Below are positions 11,690 through 21,247 of a DNA stretch of 64,000 nucleotides, piece after piece. The position numbers and the translations under genes were made by a program. The stretch lies in the NCBI GenBank assembly GCA_029216955.1, contig JANAVB010015600.1, forward strand, positions 31,540,874 through 31,604,873. Reading direction: 5' to 3'. This stretch comes from Iris pallida. Taxonomy: Eukaryota > Streptophyta > Magnoliopsida > Asparagales > Iridaceae. Position 1 is the first letter of the stretch. Each line of letters starts with the position of its first letter. The notes beneath the pieces were generated by a model, which had not been told where the DNA came from, did not search any database, and saw only the letters and a list, made by a program, of their open reading frames with translations.

Positions 11690-12546
11690 AGGGCAACCAC
11701 TCAACCCATGTTTTTCAATCACGGTGAAGGGCAGTCCACTCATAGGCCTCCCCTATTTGATGGAACAAAGTACACCTATTGGAAAACAATGATGAGTTTT
11801 TATCTCAAGTCGCTAGACTTCGACCTGTGGACCATTGTTACCGATGGTTAGAAAAAGCCCGCCAGGATAGTTGTCAATGGTGGTCTCGTTGAGAAACCCC
11901 ACGACAAATATTCTGACGAGGAGAAGAAACAGGCGAGTCTAGACGCGAGAGCTATTAATGCTTTATTTTGTGCAATAGACAGGAATGAGTTTAACAGGGT
12001 CTCAACATGCACCACCTCTCACGAAGTATGGAGACTTCTAGAAGTGACGCATGATGGAACCACCCAAGTCAAGGAGTCGAAAATCAGTCATCTCACTCAA
12101 GAATATAAGGCGTTCATGATGAAGCCAAATGAGACGATCACACAAATGTTCATAAGATTCTTCGACATCATCAACCCCTTGTCATCTCTCGACAAACAAT
12201 ATACAAATCACGCGAAGATCCGCTAGTTGCTTAGGGGGCTACCAAAGATTTGGAACCCTAAGGTAACAGCTATCATAGAAGGCAATGATCTCACTACAAT
12301 GTCTATGGAGACTTTGATGGGAAAGCTGATGACTCACGAGCTTGACCTCAACGACTTCGAAGAGCCTGCTCCAAAGCCAAAGGAGATTGCCCTTAAAGCT
12401 CATCATCGGAGAGCTGATCTCGAAGAGACTGATGACGAAAATTCGGAAGGTGATGATCAAGCTCTCCTCGTCCGCAACTTCAAAAAGTTCCTATGCTTCA
12501 ATCGAAGAAAGAAGGAACAACAAGAAGAAGACGAAGAAGAGCCAAC
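11690..12546 (+). pseudogene. Duplicated copy of element A gag N-terminal part
   Basis: Homologous to 2335-3190. The start codon reads AGG (11690-11692) instead of ATG. It shares with the first copy the TAG after VTDG and the TAG before MLRGLPKIW, but lacks at least two others (GTCAAGGAGTCG versus GTCAAGGAGTAG; AAACAGGCG versus AAATAGGCA). It ends at CCAAC (12542-12546), followed by the B LTR. Confidence 0.86.
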
Positions 12547-13606
12547 TGTTGGCCCATTGGTCATATGATCAACCTGATTTTAATAATTGATCAAACTCTG
12601 TCTCGATATATGAAGCTAGTCAGGATGTATCGGACTCTTGGACATGAACAAGAACAACTATCTACATAGTTCAAGACCGAAGCTATGTTTGCATGTTCGA
12701 GTCTGTATTTTCTTTGAGCAATGTATTTTTTATTTTATTGAGTCTAGGAATACATTGTACACTGAGTCGTACTGGCAAATAGGCTATTCCAAAATGTTTT
12801 CAAAATACTTTTAAAATATCCTTTGTTTTGAAAAACATTCATTTAAACAAAAGCTTTAAAAAGGTTTTCAAAAATCATCAAAAACTCTGTTTTAAAACCT
12901 GACCTAACCCTGACAGAACTCGGCCAGAGTTCGGCCAGAGTTCAGTTGGTGGCCGTTTAATTTTTGAATCTTCTAAACTTGGTCCTCCTGCAGTTACGGA
13001 TTGACCGAGATTTCCTCAAAGAGTTCTGCCCGAATTCTGCTCGAATTCTGCCAGAATTCTGTCTTTGAAATTCCTATAAATAGATAAGGATTTCGATCAT
13101 TTCAACTCACTCATTCACTTTCAATCTTCTCTCTATCTAAAGCATTCAGTCTTCCAAAGAGTTTTCTTGAGCTTTAAATTTCAGATCCCAAGCCAATTAC
13201 AATCCTCTAGTCGATTTGCCAGTACGGTACGGTCTAGAAGTTTCTGAGAGATTGTAATCAGAAGGCTTGATTTGAAGAATACCTCTTCACATTTGAAGTT
13301 GGACGAGTTCTTCGTATCAAAGCTCGCGTTGTAAAATTTGCAAGGACTTCGTAAGAAAACTTACGGTATTTCCAATAGTGGATTCAACTGGTAGCAAGAG
13401 TTCTACCGACTGGATTAGTCCTCAACAGAGGAAAACCAGTATACATCGCTGTCTTTGCGTTTGCATTCTTATCTCTGCCTTTACTTTACTTAGTTGTGAT
13501 TATTATTCTGTAATTTTGCTGCTAACATTTTTTAATTAGCAATATTCCACTGCCTACTCTATTCACCCCCCTCTAGAGTATTGTGCTTTACGATTTTGTT
13601 CCTACA
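12547..13606 (+). repeat. Element B 3' LTR
   Basis: 1060 bp, TG...CA, partner of 3191-4263. Seen alone, CCAAC on both sides (12542-12546 and 13607-13611) makes it look like a solo LTR. The left flank is a copied flank, however, since the same CCAAC and gag context precede the 5' LTR. TATA box at 13075-13082. Confidence 0.9.
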
Positions 13607-14770
13607 CCAACATGCTACGGGTGCAAGAAGACTGGACACGTCCGAAAAGACTGCCCATTCGCAAAGAAGAGCAACCGATATGAGAAACCATATAAGAAGG
13701 CTTCCTCAAGAAAATATGCCAACACAAGCATTTGGCATGAAAGCGAAGCTAGTGACTCCGAGGAAGAAAAGGACTCTCCTCAAGACACCGCCAATGTATG
13801 CCTAATGGCAACATTCGATAAGGTAACTAGCGAAACTCTCGATGATTTCACTTTTCATGAACTTGGCGATGCATTCAATGATTTACTCAATGACCACAAG
13901 AAAGTCATTAGTAAATATAAACATGCCAAGGAGAAGATCAAAAGCTATGAAGTCGAGATTCAAAAACTCTCTTCTTTGCTTGATAATATTAGAGACACTT
14001 CACCCACGGAAGTCATAAATGAGGTGTCTAAGCTTAAATTAAGCCTACATGATGCCGAAGCACGTATTAAAAAGCAAACACAAGAGATCACAACACTCAA
14101 CACTGAGCTTGCTGAAGAAAAGAATAGACACAAGATCTCTATTACTAAAATTTATGGTTTGAATGGTAAGATTAGTGAACTGCAAGCTGCCTCTAAGAAA
14201 TTAGAGACTAGATTGGGAAAACAGGTTGCTCAACCTCAAATCCAATCACATGAGACACACACAAAGCAAAACACTGCTCAAAATAGTCAAACACGTCATC
14301 CACCTGCAATACGCAAACACGCTTACATGTACACCCACTTCCATACATCACACAAACCACATACACGTAAAAATTATTCTCATAATTATCATTCTAATGT
14401 GACACATAATCACCATGCTACACATAGATATAATCATCACTATATTGCACATAAACAAAATTGCCATCACACTGCATATAGATATAATCATCATCCTGCA
14501 GCTACATATAGTCATTATCATGCTGCTATACACCACTCTTACCATGCTACACATAGACATCATCAACATGCTCCAAACATAAATAGGAATGCTATTTGTA
14601 CCTATTGTAGATTGCATGGACACATCTCACCACAATGTAGAGTTAGGAGATTAGTAGACATGAATATATATGCATGGATGACAAAAACTAACTTTTCAGG
14701 ACCCTCAAGAACATGGGTACCAAAGGTCACATCTACTCTTGATGTAGGTGGACCTTTCTTCCTTAACTAA
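13607..14770 (+). CDS. Element A gag, C-terminal part
   Basis: Continues A gag after the B insertion: the codon interrupted at CCAAC is restored exactly if B and one CCAAC are removed. The zinc knuckle CYGCKKTGHVRKDC comes first, then an acidic linker and a coiled-coil-like Lys/Glu-rich region (about 13800-14220). A remarkable His-rich, Tyr- and Asn-containing tract (about 14330-14570) and a second knuckle CTYCRLHGHISPQC follow. The frame is open for its whole length and ends at TAA 14768-14770. The His-rich tract is absent from the B counterpart. The first part of the protein (2335-3190) is separated and broken. Confidence 0.85.
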   Translation, partial: PTCYGCKKTGHVRKDCPFAKKSNRYEKPYKKASSRKYANTSIWHESEASDSEEEKDSPQDTANVCLMATFDKVTSETLDDFTFHELGDAFNDLLNDHKKVISKYKHAKEKIKSYEVEIQKLSSLLDNIRDTSPTEVINEVSKLKLSLHDAEARIKKQTQEITTLNTELAEEKNRHKISITKIYGLNGKISELQAASKKLETRLGKQVAQPQIQSHETHTKQNTAQNSQTRHPPAIRKHAYMYTHFHTSHKPHTRKNYSHNYHSNVTHNHHATHRYNHHYIAHKQNCHHTAYRYNHHPAATYSHYHAAIHHSYHATHRHHQHAPNINRNAICTYCRLHGHISPQCRVRRLVDMNIYAWMTKTNFSGPSRTWVPKVTSTLDVGGPFFLN

Positions 14771-17767
14771 AAGTAAGTGGATTCTCGATAGTGGATGCTC
14801 GCGACATATGACGGGAGACGCAAATATTTTTGCATCACTATCGATGAAGAGAGAAGGGTATGTATCCTTCGGCAACAACCTAAAAGGGTATATCATAGGT
14901 AATAGTACTATTGGTCATCCTCCTTCTCCTGTAATAAAGGATGTCTGTCTAGTGACCGAGTTAAAGCATAACCTGCTCAGCATAAGTCACCTTACTGATC
15001 ATGGATATGATATTAACTTTGGACAAAATAAATGCTATCTTTACGATAGGTCAACGGGAGACATCGCTTTTGAAGGGATATGAGAGGATAACATTTACAT
15101 TTTCTATCTATCTAGAGATACTAACAGTACAGGAAGATGTCTCTATGCTCACAAGGATGAGAGATTATTGTGGTACCAGCGTCTTGGTCATGCCAATATA
15201 GATACTATATCCAGGCTATCGACTAAGAAGCTAGTTAGAGGCTTGTCCGACATCACATTCAAAAAGACACGGTATGTGCCGAATGTGAGTTGAATAAGGC
15301 AACCAAGTCCTCATTTCATTCCATAAACTCTGTAAGTACTACTAGACCCTTGCAATTACTTCATATGGATTTCTTTGGTCCTAGTAGAATAGTCAGTCTT
15401 GGTAGAAAACTCTACGCTTTTGTTATAGTAGATGACTTCTCTAGATTTACTTGGGTTTTCTTTCTTGCCATTTCTGTTTTCAAAATTTTTGCTAAAAAGG
15501 TTCAAAACGAAAAAGGCTACAGGATTACTCGAATCCGAAGTGATCATGGAGGCAAATTCGAAAATACTGATTTTGAAAAGTTTTGTGATTTAAATGGTTT
15601 TAATAATGAGTTTTCTTGTCCAAGAACTCCTCAACAAAATGGTATTATGGAGCGGAAGAGTAGAACTCTTGGCGATATGGCTAGAGTCATGTTAAATAAA
15701 TTCTCACTTTCGAAATATTTTTAGGCTAAAGCTGTCAGTACAGCGTGCCATATTTTAAATAGGGTGTTCATTCGTCCTATTACGAAGAAAACACCCTATG
15801 AGCTTTGGTTTGGAAGAACTCCAAACGTTTCATATTTTGGAGTCTTCGGTTGTCGATGTTTTATCCTTAACATCAAAGACATAGGAAAATTTGATGCCAA
15901 AGCTGACGATAGTATTTTCCTTGGCTATGCTGCCAAGAGCAAGGGATATAGAGTGTTCAACAAACGCTCATTAATTGTGGAGGAGTCTACCAATGTGACT
16001 TTTGATGAGGATAACAATGCAGCAGCTACTCTTGACGATGATGTTGAGCCATCAACTTCTACTCCGATGAATACCACCACTGAAACCAATTCTCTGGAGG
16101 GCTTGCCAAAGAAATTCTCTTTCAAGCCGTCACATCCAGAAAACTTGGTAATAGGTGAGGTTTCACGCGGAGTAAGTACTCGATCATCATTAAGAGACTC
16201 CATTGCTAGCACTGCCTTCATTTCACAAATTGAGCCTAAAAATATTTTAGAAGCTTTTAATAATGAGTTTTGTATTTCTGCCATGCAAGAAGAACTCAAC
16301 TAATTCGAGAGGAGCCAAGTTTGGGAACTCGTTCCTAGGCCAGTTAATCATTCGATTATTGGTACGAAATAGGTTTTTCGCAACAAAGTAAATGAAGGTG
16401 GTTCAGTTACACGCAACAAAGCTCGTCTAGTAGCTCAAGGATACAACCAAGAGGAAGGTATCGACTACGATGAGACGTATGCTCCTGTTGTAAGACTTGA
16501 ATCCATTCGGATGCTTTGTGCATTTGCTAACTTTCAAAACTTTAAACTGTTTCAAATGGATGTGAAAAGTGCTTTCTTGAATGGATTTATTAAGGAGGAA
16601 GTTTTTGTAAAACAACCTCCTGGTTTTGAAAATCATAAATTTCCCGACTATGTTTTCAAACTCAAGAAATCGCTATATGGCCTCAAACAAGCCCCTAGAG
16701 CTTGGTATGAACGGCTAAGCAATTTCTTGCTAGAAAAAGGTTTTTTAAAAGGGAAAGTTGACACTACACTCTTTATAAAATCTTTCAAAGACACTATTCT
16801 CTTAGTACAAATTTACGTTGATGATATTATATTTGGTTCTACTGATAAAACTCTCTGTCAAGATTTTGCTAAGTGTATGCAGACCGAGTTTGAGATGAGC
16901 ATGATGGAGGAGCTCAATTACTTTCTTGGACTGCAAGTCAAACAAACATCAAATGGAACTTTCATCTGTCAGTCAAAGTATACAAAGGACATGCTGAAGA
17001 AATTTGACCTTGACAACGTCAAACCAATCGGCACTCCAATGGCTACTACAACCAAACTAGAACCAGATAAAAGCGGCAAACCTATTGATCAACGTAAGTA
17101 TCGAGGTATGATAGGCAGTCTACTTTATTTAACTTCTAGTCGCCCTGATATTATGTTTAGCATTTGCCTGTGTGCTAGATATTAAGCAAATCCTAAGGAA
17201 TCACACATGTCCGCCGTTAAGCGTATCTTTCGATACCTTAAGGGTACGGTTACAGTGGGCCTATGGTATCCCAAATCAATATCATTTGACCTCATTGGTT
17301 ACTCTGATGTTGATTTCGCCGGATGCAAGGTCGACCGTAAAAGTACAAGCGGCACGTGTCATTTATTAGGAAAGGCTCTAGTCTCTTGGTTTAGCAAGAA
17401 GCAGAATTCTGTCGCACTATCCACAATAGAAGCTGAATATATCGTAGCTGGTCATTGTTGTACACAAATTCTGTGGATGAAGCAAACCCTTGAAGACTAT
17501 AACTTATCTTTTATGCACATTTCTATTTTTTGTGACAACACTAGTGCTATAAATCTCACTAAGAACCCCATATGTCACTCACGCACGAAACACATTAAAA
17601 TTCGTCAACACTTTTTGCGTGATCACCAACAGAATGGCACTATTAATTTAGAATTTATTGACACTGATTATCAGTTGGCCGATTTCTTTACAAAACCATT
17701 ATCCGAGGAGCGGTTCAATTTTCTTTGTCGTGAATTAGGAATTTTAGATGAAATGGTTATACATTAA
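14748..17767 (+). pseudogene. Element A pol (protease, integrase, RT, RNase H), broken
   Basis: Domains in copia order. Protease DSGCSRHMTGD; pre-integrase WYQRLGHANIDTISRLS; integrase HMDFFGP, RSDHGGKFEN and IMERKSRTL; RT QMDVKSAFLNGF, YGLKQAPRAWYE and YVDDIIFGS; RNase H with SDVDFAGC, STSGTCHLLG, EAEYI and LADFFTKPL. Stops are at 15081 (TGA), 15722 (TAG), 16301 (TAG), about 16369 (TAG where Trp is expected) and 17183 (TAA); a frameshift lies near 15265. RT and RNase H catalytic residues are present. Comparison with B shows several stops sit at Gln, Trp or Arg codons, fitting C-to-T or G-to-A decay. Starts +1 to gag, overlapping it by 23 bases. Confidence 0.92.
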
Positions 17768-18513
17768 ATTAGCCTGCGTAATTATCGACTATGTCACGAT
17801 TCTCTACGCTGACTTTGCTATGGGTACAAGCCAAAAGGGTCTTTCTGACAACAAGGCATAAAAGCCTAAGCGACACGGTGCACTAGCCTTCGGACTACCG
17901 CTAGCTGGGATTCGGCCCCTACAGCTACCCCATAGCAGCTTCACCATATTGATTTATGTCATAACTCCTTAGTTATTATATGGTTAATTTCTGTTTATAG
18001 CCTGCCCCATTTGAAATTTCTACATCTCTTAAATTTTTTTTACTATTTCTTCATAATATTCTTTATATCTTGTTTTTAATTTCTTGTTTGAAGTTCTTGT
18101 TTTTATGACTAGTTCTTATTTTTTATTTTCCTGCTTGAAGTTCTGGCCCAAGGGACCAAAACTCGGGCCGAACTCTGCCCCCATATAGAGTTTGGACCGA
18201 GTTCGGCCTCCTTGTTCCAGAACCTCGGGACACTCTCAGCCGTTGATCAAATCTTCATCCAATGGCTCCTGTTTCACCCCACCAGCCGACCAAAGAGACA
18301 AATATTCGGGATTGCCTCTCTCTCTTCCCTCCATTGTCTTCTTCCTACATCTCCACACATATTTCTTTCAAAACCCTAACCCTAGAAGTTTCCATTCCTT
18401 GGGAAATCTCTCTCCAAACTCAAGAAAGTCACTCTTGGAGTTATTCTCCTCCATCTTAGGCCTCTTTTGTTAAGGTATATCTCTCTCTTTCTCTTCAAAT
18501 CTCAAATTTTTCC
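17768..18513 (+). promoter_or_regulatory. Element A spacer between pol and third ORF
   Basis: No gene. Contains a conserved block shared with B (17830-17935) and, at 18160-18208, a tract of ACTCGGGCCGAACTCTG-type palindromic motifs like those in the LTR. A pyrimidine-rich leader then runs to ATG 18514. Unlike B there is no clear TATA box after the motifs. Confidence 0.45.
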
Positions 18514-19824
18514 ATGGCACCTAGGTTGCTTGGTAGGGGTAAAAGACCAAGGAGAAGTATTGGTGAATCCTTTACTAATCCTAACCCAAACCCACAACCT
18601 AATCCTCCACCACAACCTATTCCTCATCCTCCTCCTAACATGATCCACCCCATTTTTAATCCACCTCCACCTATCAATGCCGACACATATGATGACCGTA
18701 TTTTTGTGTCCTTAGATGCGTCTAACGCATGGTTCGCCGACTTTCGTCATCGTAGTGTCTTTGCGGGACACCCTATTAAGTTTACGGTGTTTTCCGATTT
18801 TCTTCCTAACTTTCGTGATTTATGTCTTGATGAACTTTGTTGTAACTCGTGAACCGATCTATGTGAATGCCATACAAATGTTTTATTGCAACATGACTTA
18901 TGACCGCGTTCGAATCTATTCACGTGTCGTCGGTATAGACATATCTTTTGATGATTTTGAGTTAGCCGACCTTCTTGGTTTGCCCGACCTCAACACTTGG
19001 GAACGGCTTGATAATGCCCGGGACTTTGTTTTCCCCGGTGAGACCACGTTGGAAAGTTTCAAGGGTGATCTTTGCTCTCCAAATCCTTCTCCTCGAAAAC
19101 TTATGGCTAAACATCTCAATAATCATTTTTATGAACTTCATCGTATTATATTTTCTTCGATTTTGCCAAAAGCTGGATCGACAGATGAAGTTACTTACTT
19201 TGAGATTACTGCTCTTTTCTTTCTCCACTTTTGCGTCCCCATTAACTTTTCTCGCACAATGATGGATTGGATGATTCGTTCTAGGCCTAAACCAAAATCT
19301 TTGGTTTATACCATGTATCTTCTTTTGATTTTCCGTGCCTTTATGTCGCATTGGATCAGTGTCAGTCCTTGCCCCCTCCTACCTTTCTGACTAAGGTAAG
19401 GAGAACTATTGCTGCTGTAGCCTCTTCTGAGTCTGATGATGCTGAGGAGCCTGACTCTCCTGCACCCTTTGCTGCTCCCGATTCACCTGCTCCCGAGTCC
19501 ACTGCTACCCTGGACTCTATTCAGACCATGCTTCGCGATCGCTTCCGTTTGGAGGACGCACGCTGGACAGAGATGGATGATCGCTGGACGCAGATGGACT
19601 ACCGTACCACTCTACAGATGAGTGCGCTCAATAACTCCATCCACGACATTCAGTACTCCATGGCCTCTCATTCGACGATGCCGATTCCAATGATGCGTGA
19701 TCCGTCTTGCGACGGTTATCGTATTGATGATTCTTGGGTTCGTTGCTATCTTGATCCGACTTCTACATTTGTGGATCCCCGTCGTACCGGTTCTGATGGT
19801 GCGGAGCCTTCACATGCTCCTTGA
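18514..19824 (+). pseudogene. Element A third ORF (envelope-position ORF), two frameshifts
   Basis: MAPRLLGRGKRPRR start (basic), a Pro/Asn-rich linker, then a domain with YVNAIQMFYCNMTYD, VVGIDISFDDFELADLLGLP, FPGETTLESFKGDLC and YELHRIIFSSILPK. These align with matching pieces of B. An acidic/Pro-rich tract and a Trp/Asp/Arg/Met-rich helical region follow, ending at TGA 19822-19824. Frame changes near 18845 and 19375 break it. It resembles the 'putative plant transposon protein' domain family. In Sireviruses an env-like ORF occupies this place; I see no convincing fusion peptide or transmembrane anchor here. Role unknown. Confidence 0.68.
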
Positions 19825-20026
19825 TGGATATGGCTATTTGTTCTGCCACTGATGATTAGGACTATTTTTATTTTGGCACTATGTTTCTTTTGCTTATGTT
19901 TTTATGTTTTTAAAACTCTATGGCTCAGTTTGCTCTTAGTTATTACTACTACTTACATGTTCTCTTTCATTATGTAGATGGTAGTTTTATTACTTCTCTT
20001 TTATGTCTCCATTTTTGCTGATTCTC

Positions 20027-20265
20027 AAAAGGGGGAGAACCATTGATATTTGTCTTAGTACTATGAATTGTGAACCATTGCTACTTGTATTAGCACTATT
20101 AATTGTGTATACTTGGATATGTATATTTGGATGAGTACTTGTCACAGGAAATATCAGTTTATGGAGGAGTACGGTTGTTCAAGTACGGGGGAGCTATAAT
20201 GTGTCCAGGTATGAATATTGAGACATACAAATATCATGTTTTGCAATTATCAAAATGGGAGAGAT
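20027..20265 (+). other. Element A polypurine tracts
   Basis: AAAAGGGGGAGAA at 20027-20039 is the polypurine motif typical of Sireviruses, here about 230 bases upstream of the LTR. A second GGGGGAG is near 20190, and the proximal tract AAAATGGGAGAGAT ends at 20265 directly before the LTR. Multiple polypurine tracts are a known Sirevirus trait; the proximal one should prime plus-strand synthesis. Confidence 0.75.
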
Positions 20266-21242
20266 TGTTGACCCAAACTGGATCACAGTCAACCTAATCT
20301 TGAAAATTAACAAAACAATATTTGTCATAGTCCAATTTAACACATCGAGCTCAAAATCAATCTACTCAGCTCATTGGTTCAAGATCACAGCTGCTTGAAG
20401 ATTTGCTACTCTGTGTATACTGGAGTCTGTATTTTTTTATTATTTTTGAGTATAGGATGATGTACGTTGGGTCATACTGAGCAACTTTGGGCTAGAAGTA
20501 GCTTTATAGGTTTACTTAGCCCAAATCCCAATCAACCCATTCATCCAAAAGCCCACAAAAACTATTCTGTCTATAGGAGACAGAGTTCGGGCCGAACTCT
20601 GCCTTCATACAGAGTTCGGGCCGAACTCTGCCCCATAAATTACAGGATGCTGATTTATAGGTCTTGATCACTGCTAGTTGTCCAACGGCCGAAAATTTGA
20701 ATTCTACATACAGAATTCTGGCCGAATTCTGCCTACCCCGAACCCTATAAATAGGCCTTGGTTTCTTTCATTTGAAACCATCCAATCTTCTCTTCTTCTT
20801 CTCTTACATAGCCTATATATTAAAGAGCCTTACCTTCCCATCCACTTAGTATTTAAACTTTCCAACCGTCCAAGTTGCTCGGTACGATCCAGCTAGAAGT
20901 TTGAAGTGCAAGAAGTTATAAGTCACTTGGAAATGTCCAAGTTTCGTCAAAGCGATCATTGAAAGAAGTTTGGCGTGCTCTTCTGTGAAAAGGCACGTGG
21001 TTGTAACCCTATTTCACAAATAGTAGATTTCAATCTTGAGCTAGAGTTCTCAGGCCTGGACTAGTCCTCCACGAGGGAAACCAGGTTAAAAATCTTGTTG
21101 TGATGTGCTCGCTCTCTACTCTTTATTTCCGCATTTCTTTTACTCTGATTATTTAGTTGGTGAAGAGAGTTTAATTTTTTAATTGATCATTTCTGTTATA
21201 AACTCTATTCACCCCCCTCTAGAGTTGCCTACCTGTACTTCA
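20266..21242 (+). repeat. Element A 3' LTR
   Basis: 977 bp, TG...CA, followed by GTAGA (21243-21247). The palindromes are better preserved than in the 5' copy: AGAGTTCGGGCCGAACTCT occurs twice (20581-20601 and 20610-20630) and CAGAATTCTGGCCGAATTCT begins at 20711. TATA box at 20746-20752. Confidence 0.93.
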
Positions 21243-21247
21243 GTAGA

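Larger units (their letters stand above)
3191..13606 (+). mobile_element. Element B: Sirevirus-like copia element nested in gag of A, right end rearranged
   Basis: LTRs at 3191-4263 and 12547-13606 begin TGTTGGCCCATTGG and end TTCCTACA. The 5-bp duplication CCAAC flanks the outer ends (3186-3190 and 13607-13611). A's gag frame resumes precisely after the second CCAAC. The interior has primer site, gag, pol and the start of a third ORF. At 11010/11011 B sequence stops and a copy of A's LTR and gag start (homologous to 1652-3190) fills the space up to the B 3' LTR. B's own 3' untranslated region and polypurine tract are therefore missing. Confidence 0.88.
1305..21242 (+). mobile_element. Element A: Sirevirus-like Ty1/copia retrotransposon with nested B
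   Basis: Two LTRs (1305-2280 and 20266-21242) start TGTTGACCCAAAC and end TACTTCA. The element is flanked by the 5-bp duplication GTAGA at 1300-1304 and 21243-21247, and the sister G0 LTR has the empty site at 28260-28264. Order of parts: LTR, primer site, gag, pol (protease, integrase, RT, RNase H: the copia order), an extra ORF, polypurine tracts, LTR. The AAAAGGGGGAG-type tract, the two-knuckle gag and the extra 3' ORF point to the Sirevirus (SIRE/Maximus) lineage. Element B and a rearranged duplicate of A's own 5' end interrupt gag. Confidence 0.92.

Noticed and set aside
12542..13611. Independent solo LTR of family B
   Set aside because: It has CCAAC on both sides, but the same CCAAC and gag context precede the B 5' LTR at 3186-3190; it is the B 3' LTR with a copied left flank.
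18192..18473. Small gene upstream of the A third ORF
   Set aside because: Two overlapping frames without motif in a pyrimidine-rich leader; no counterpart in element B.
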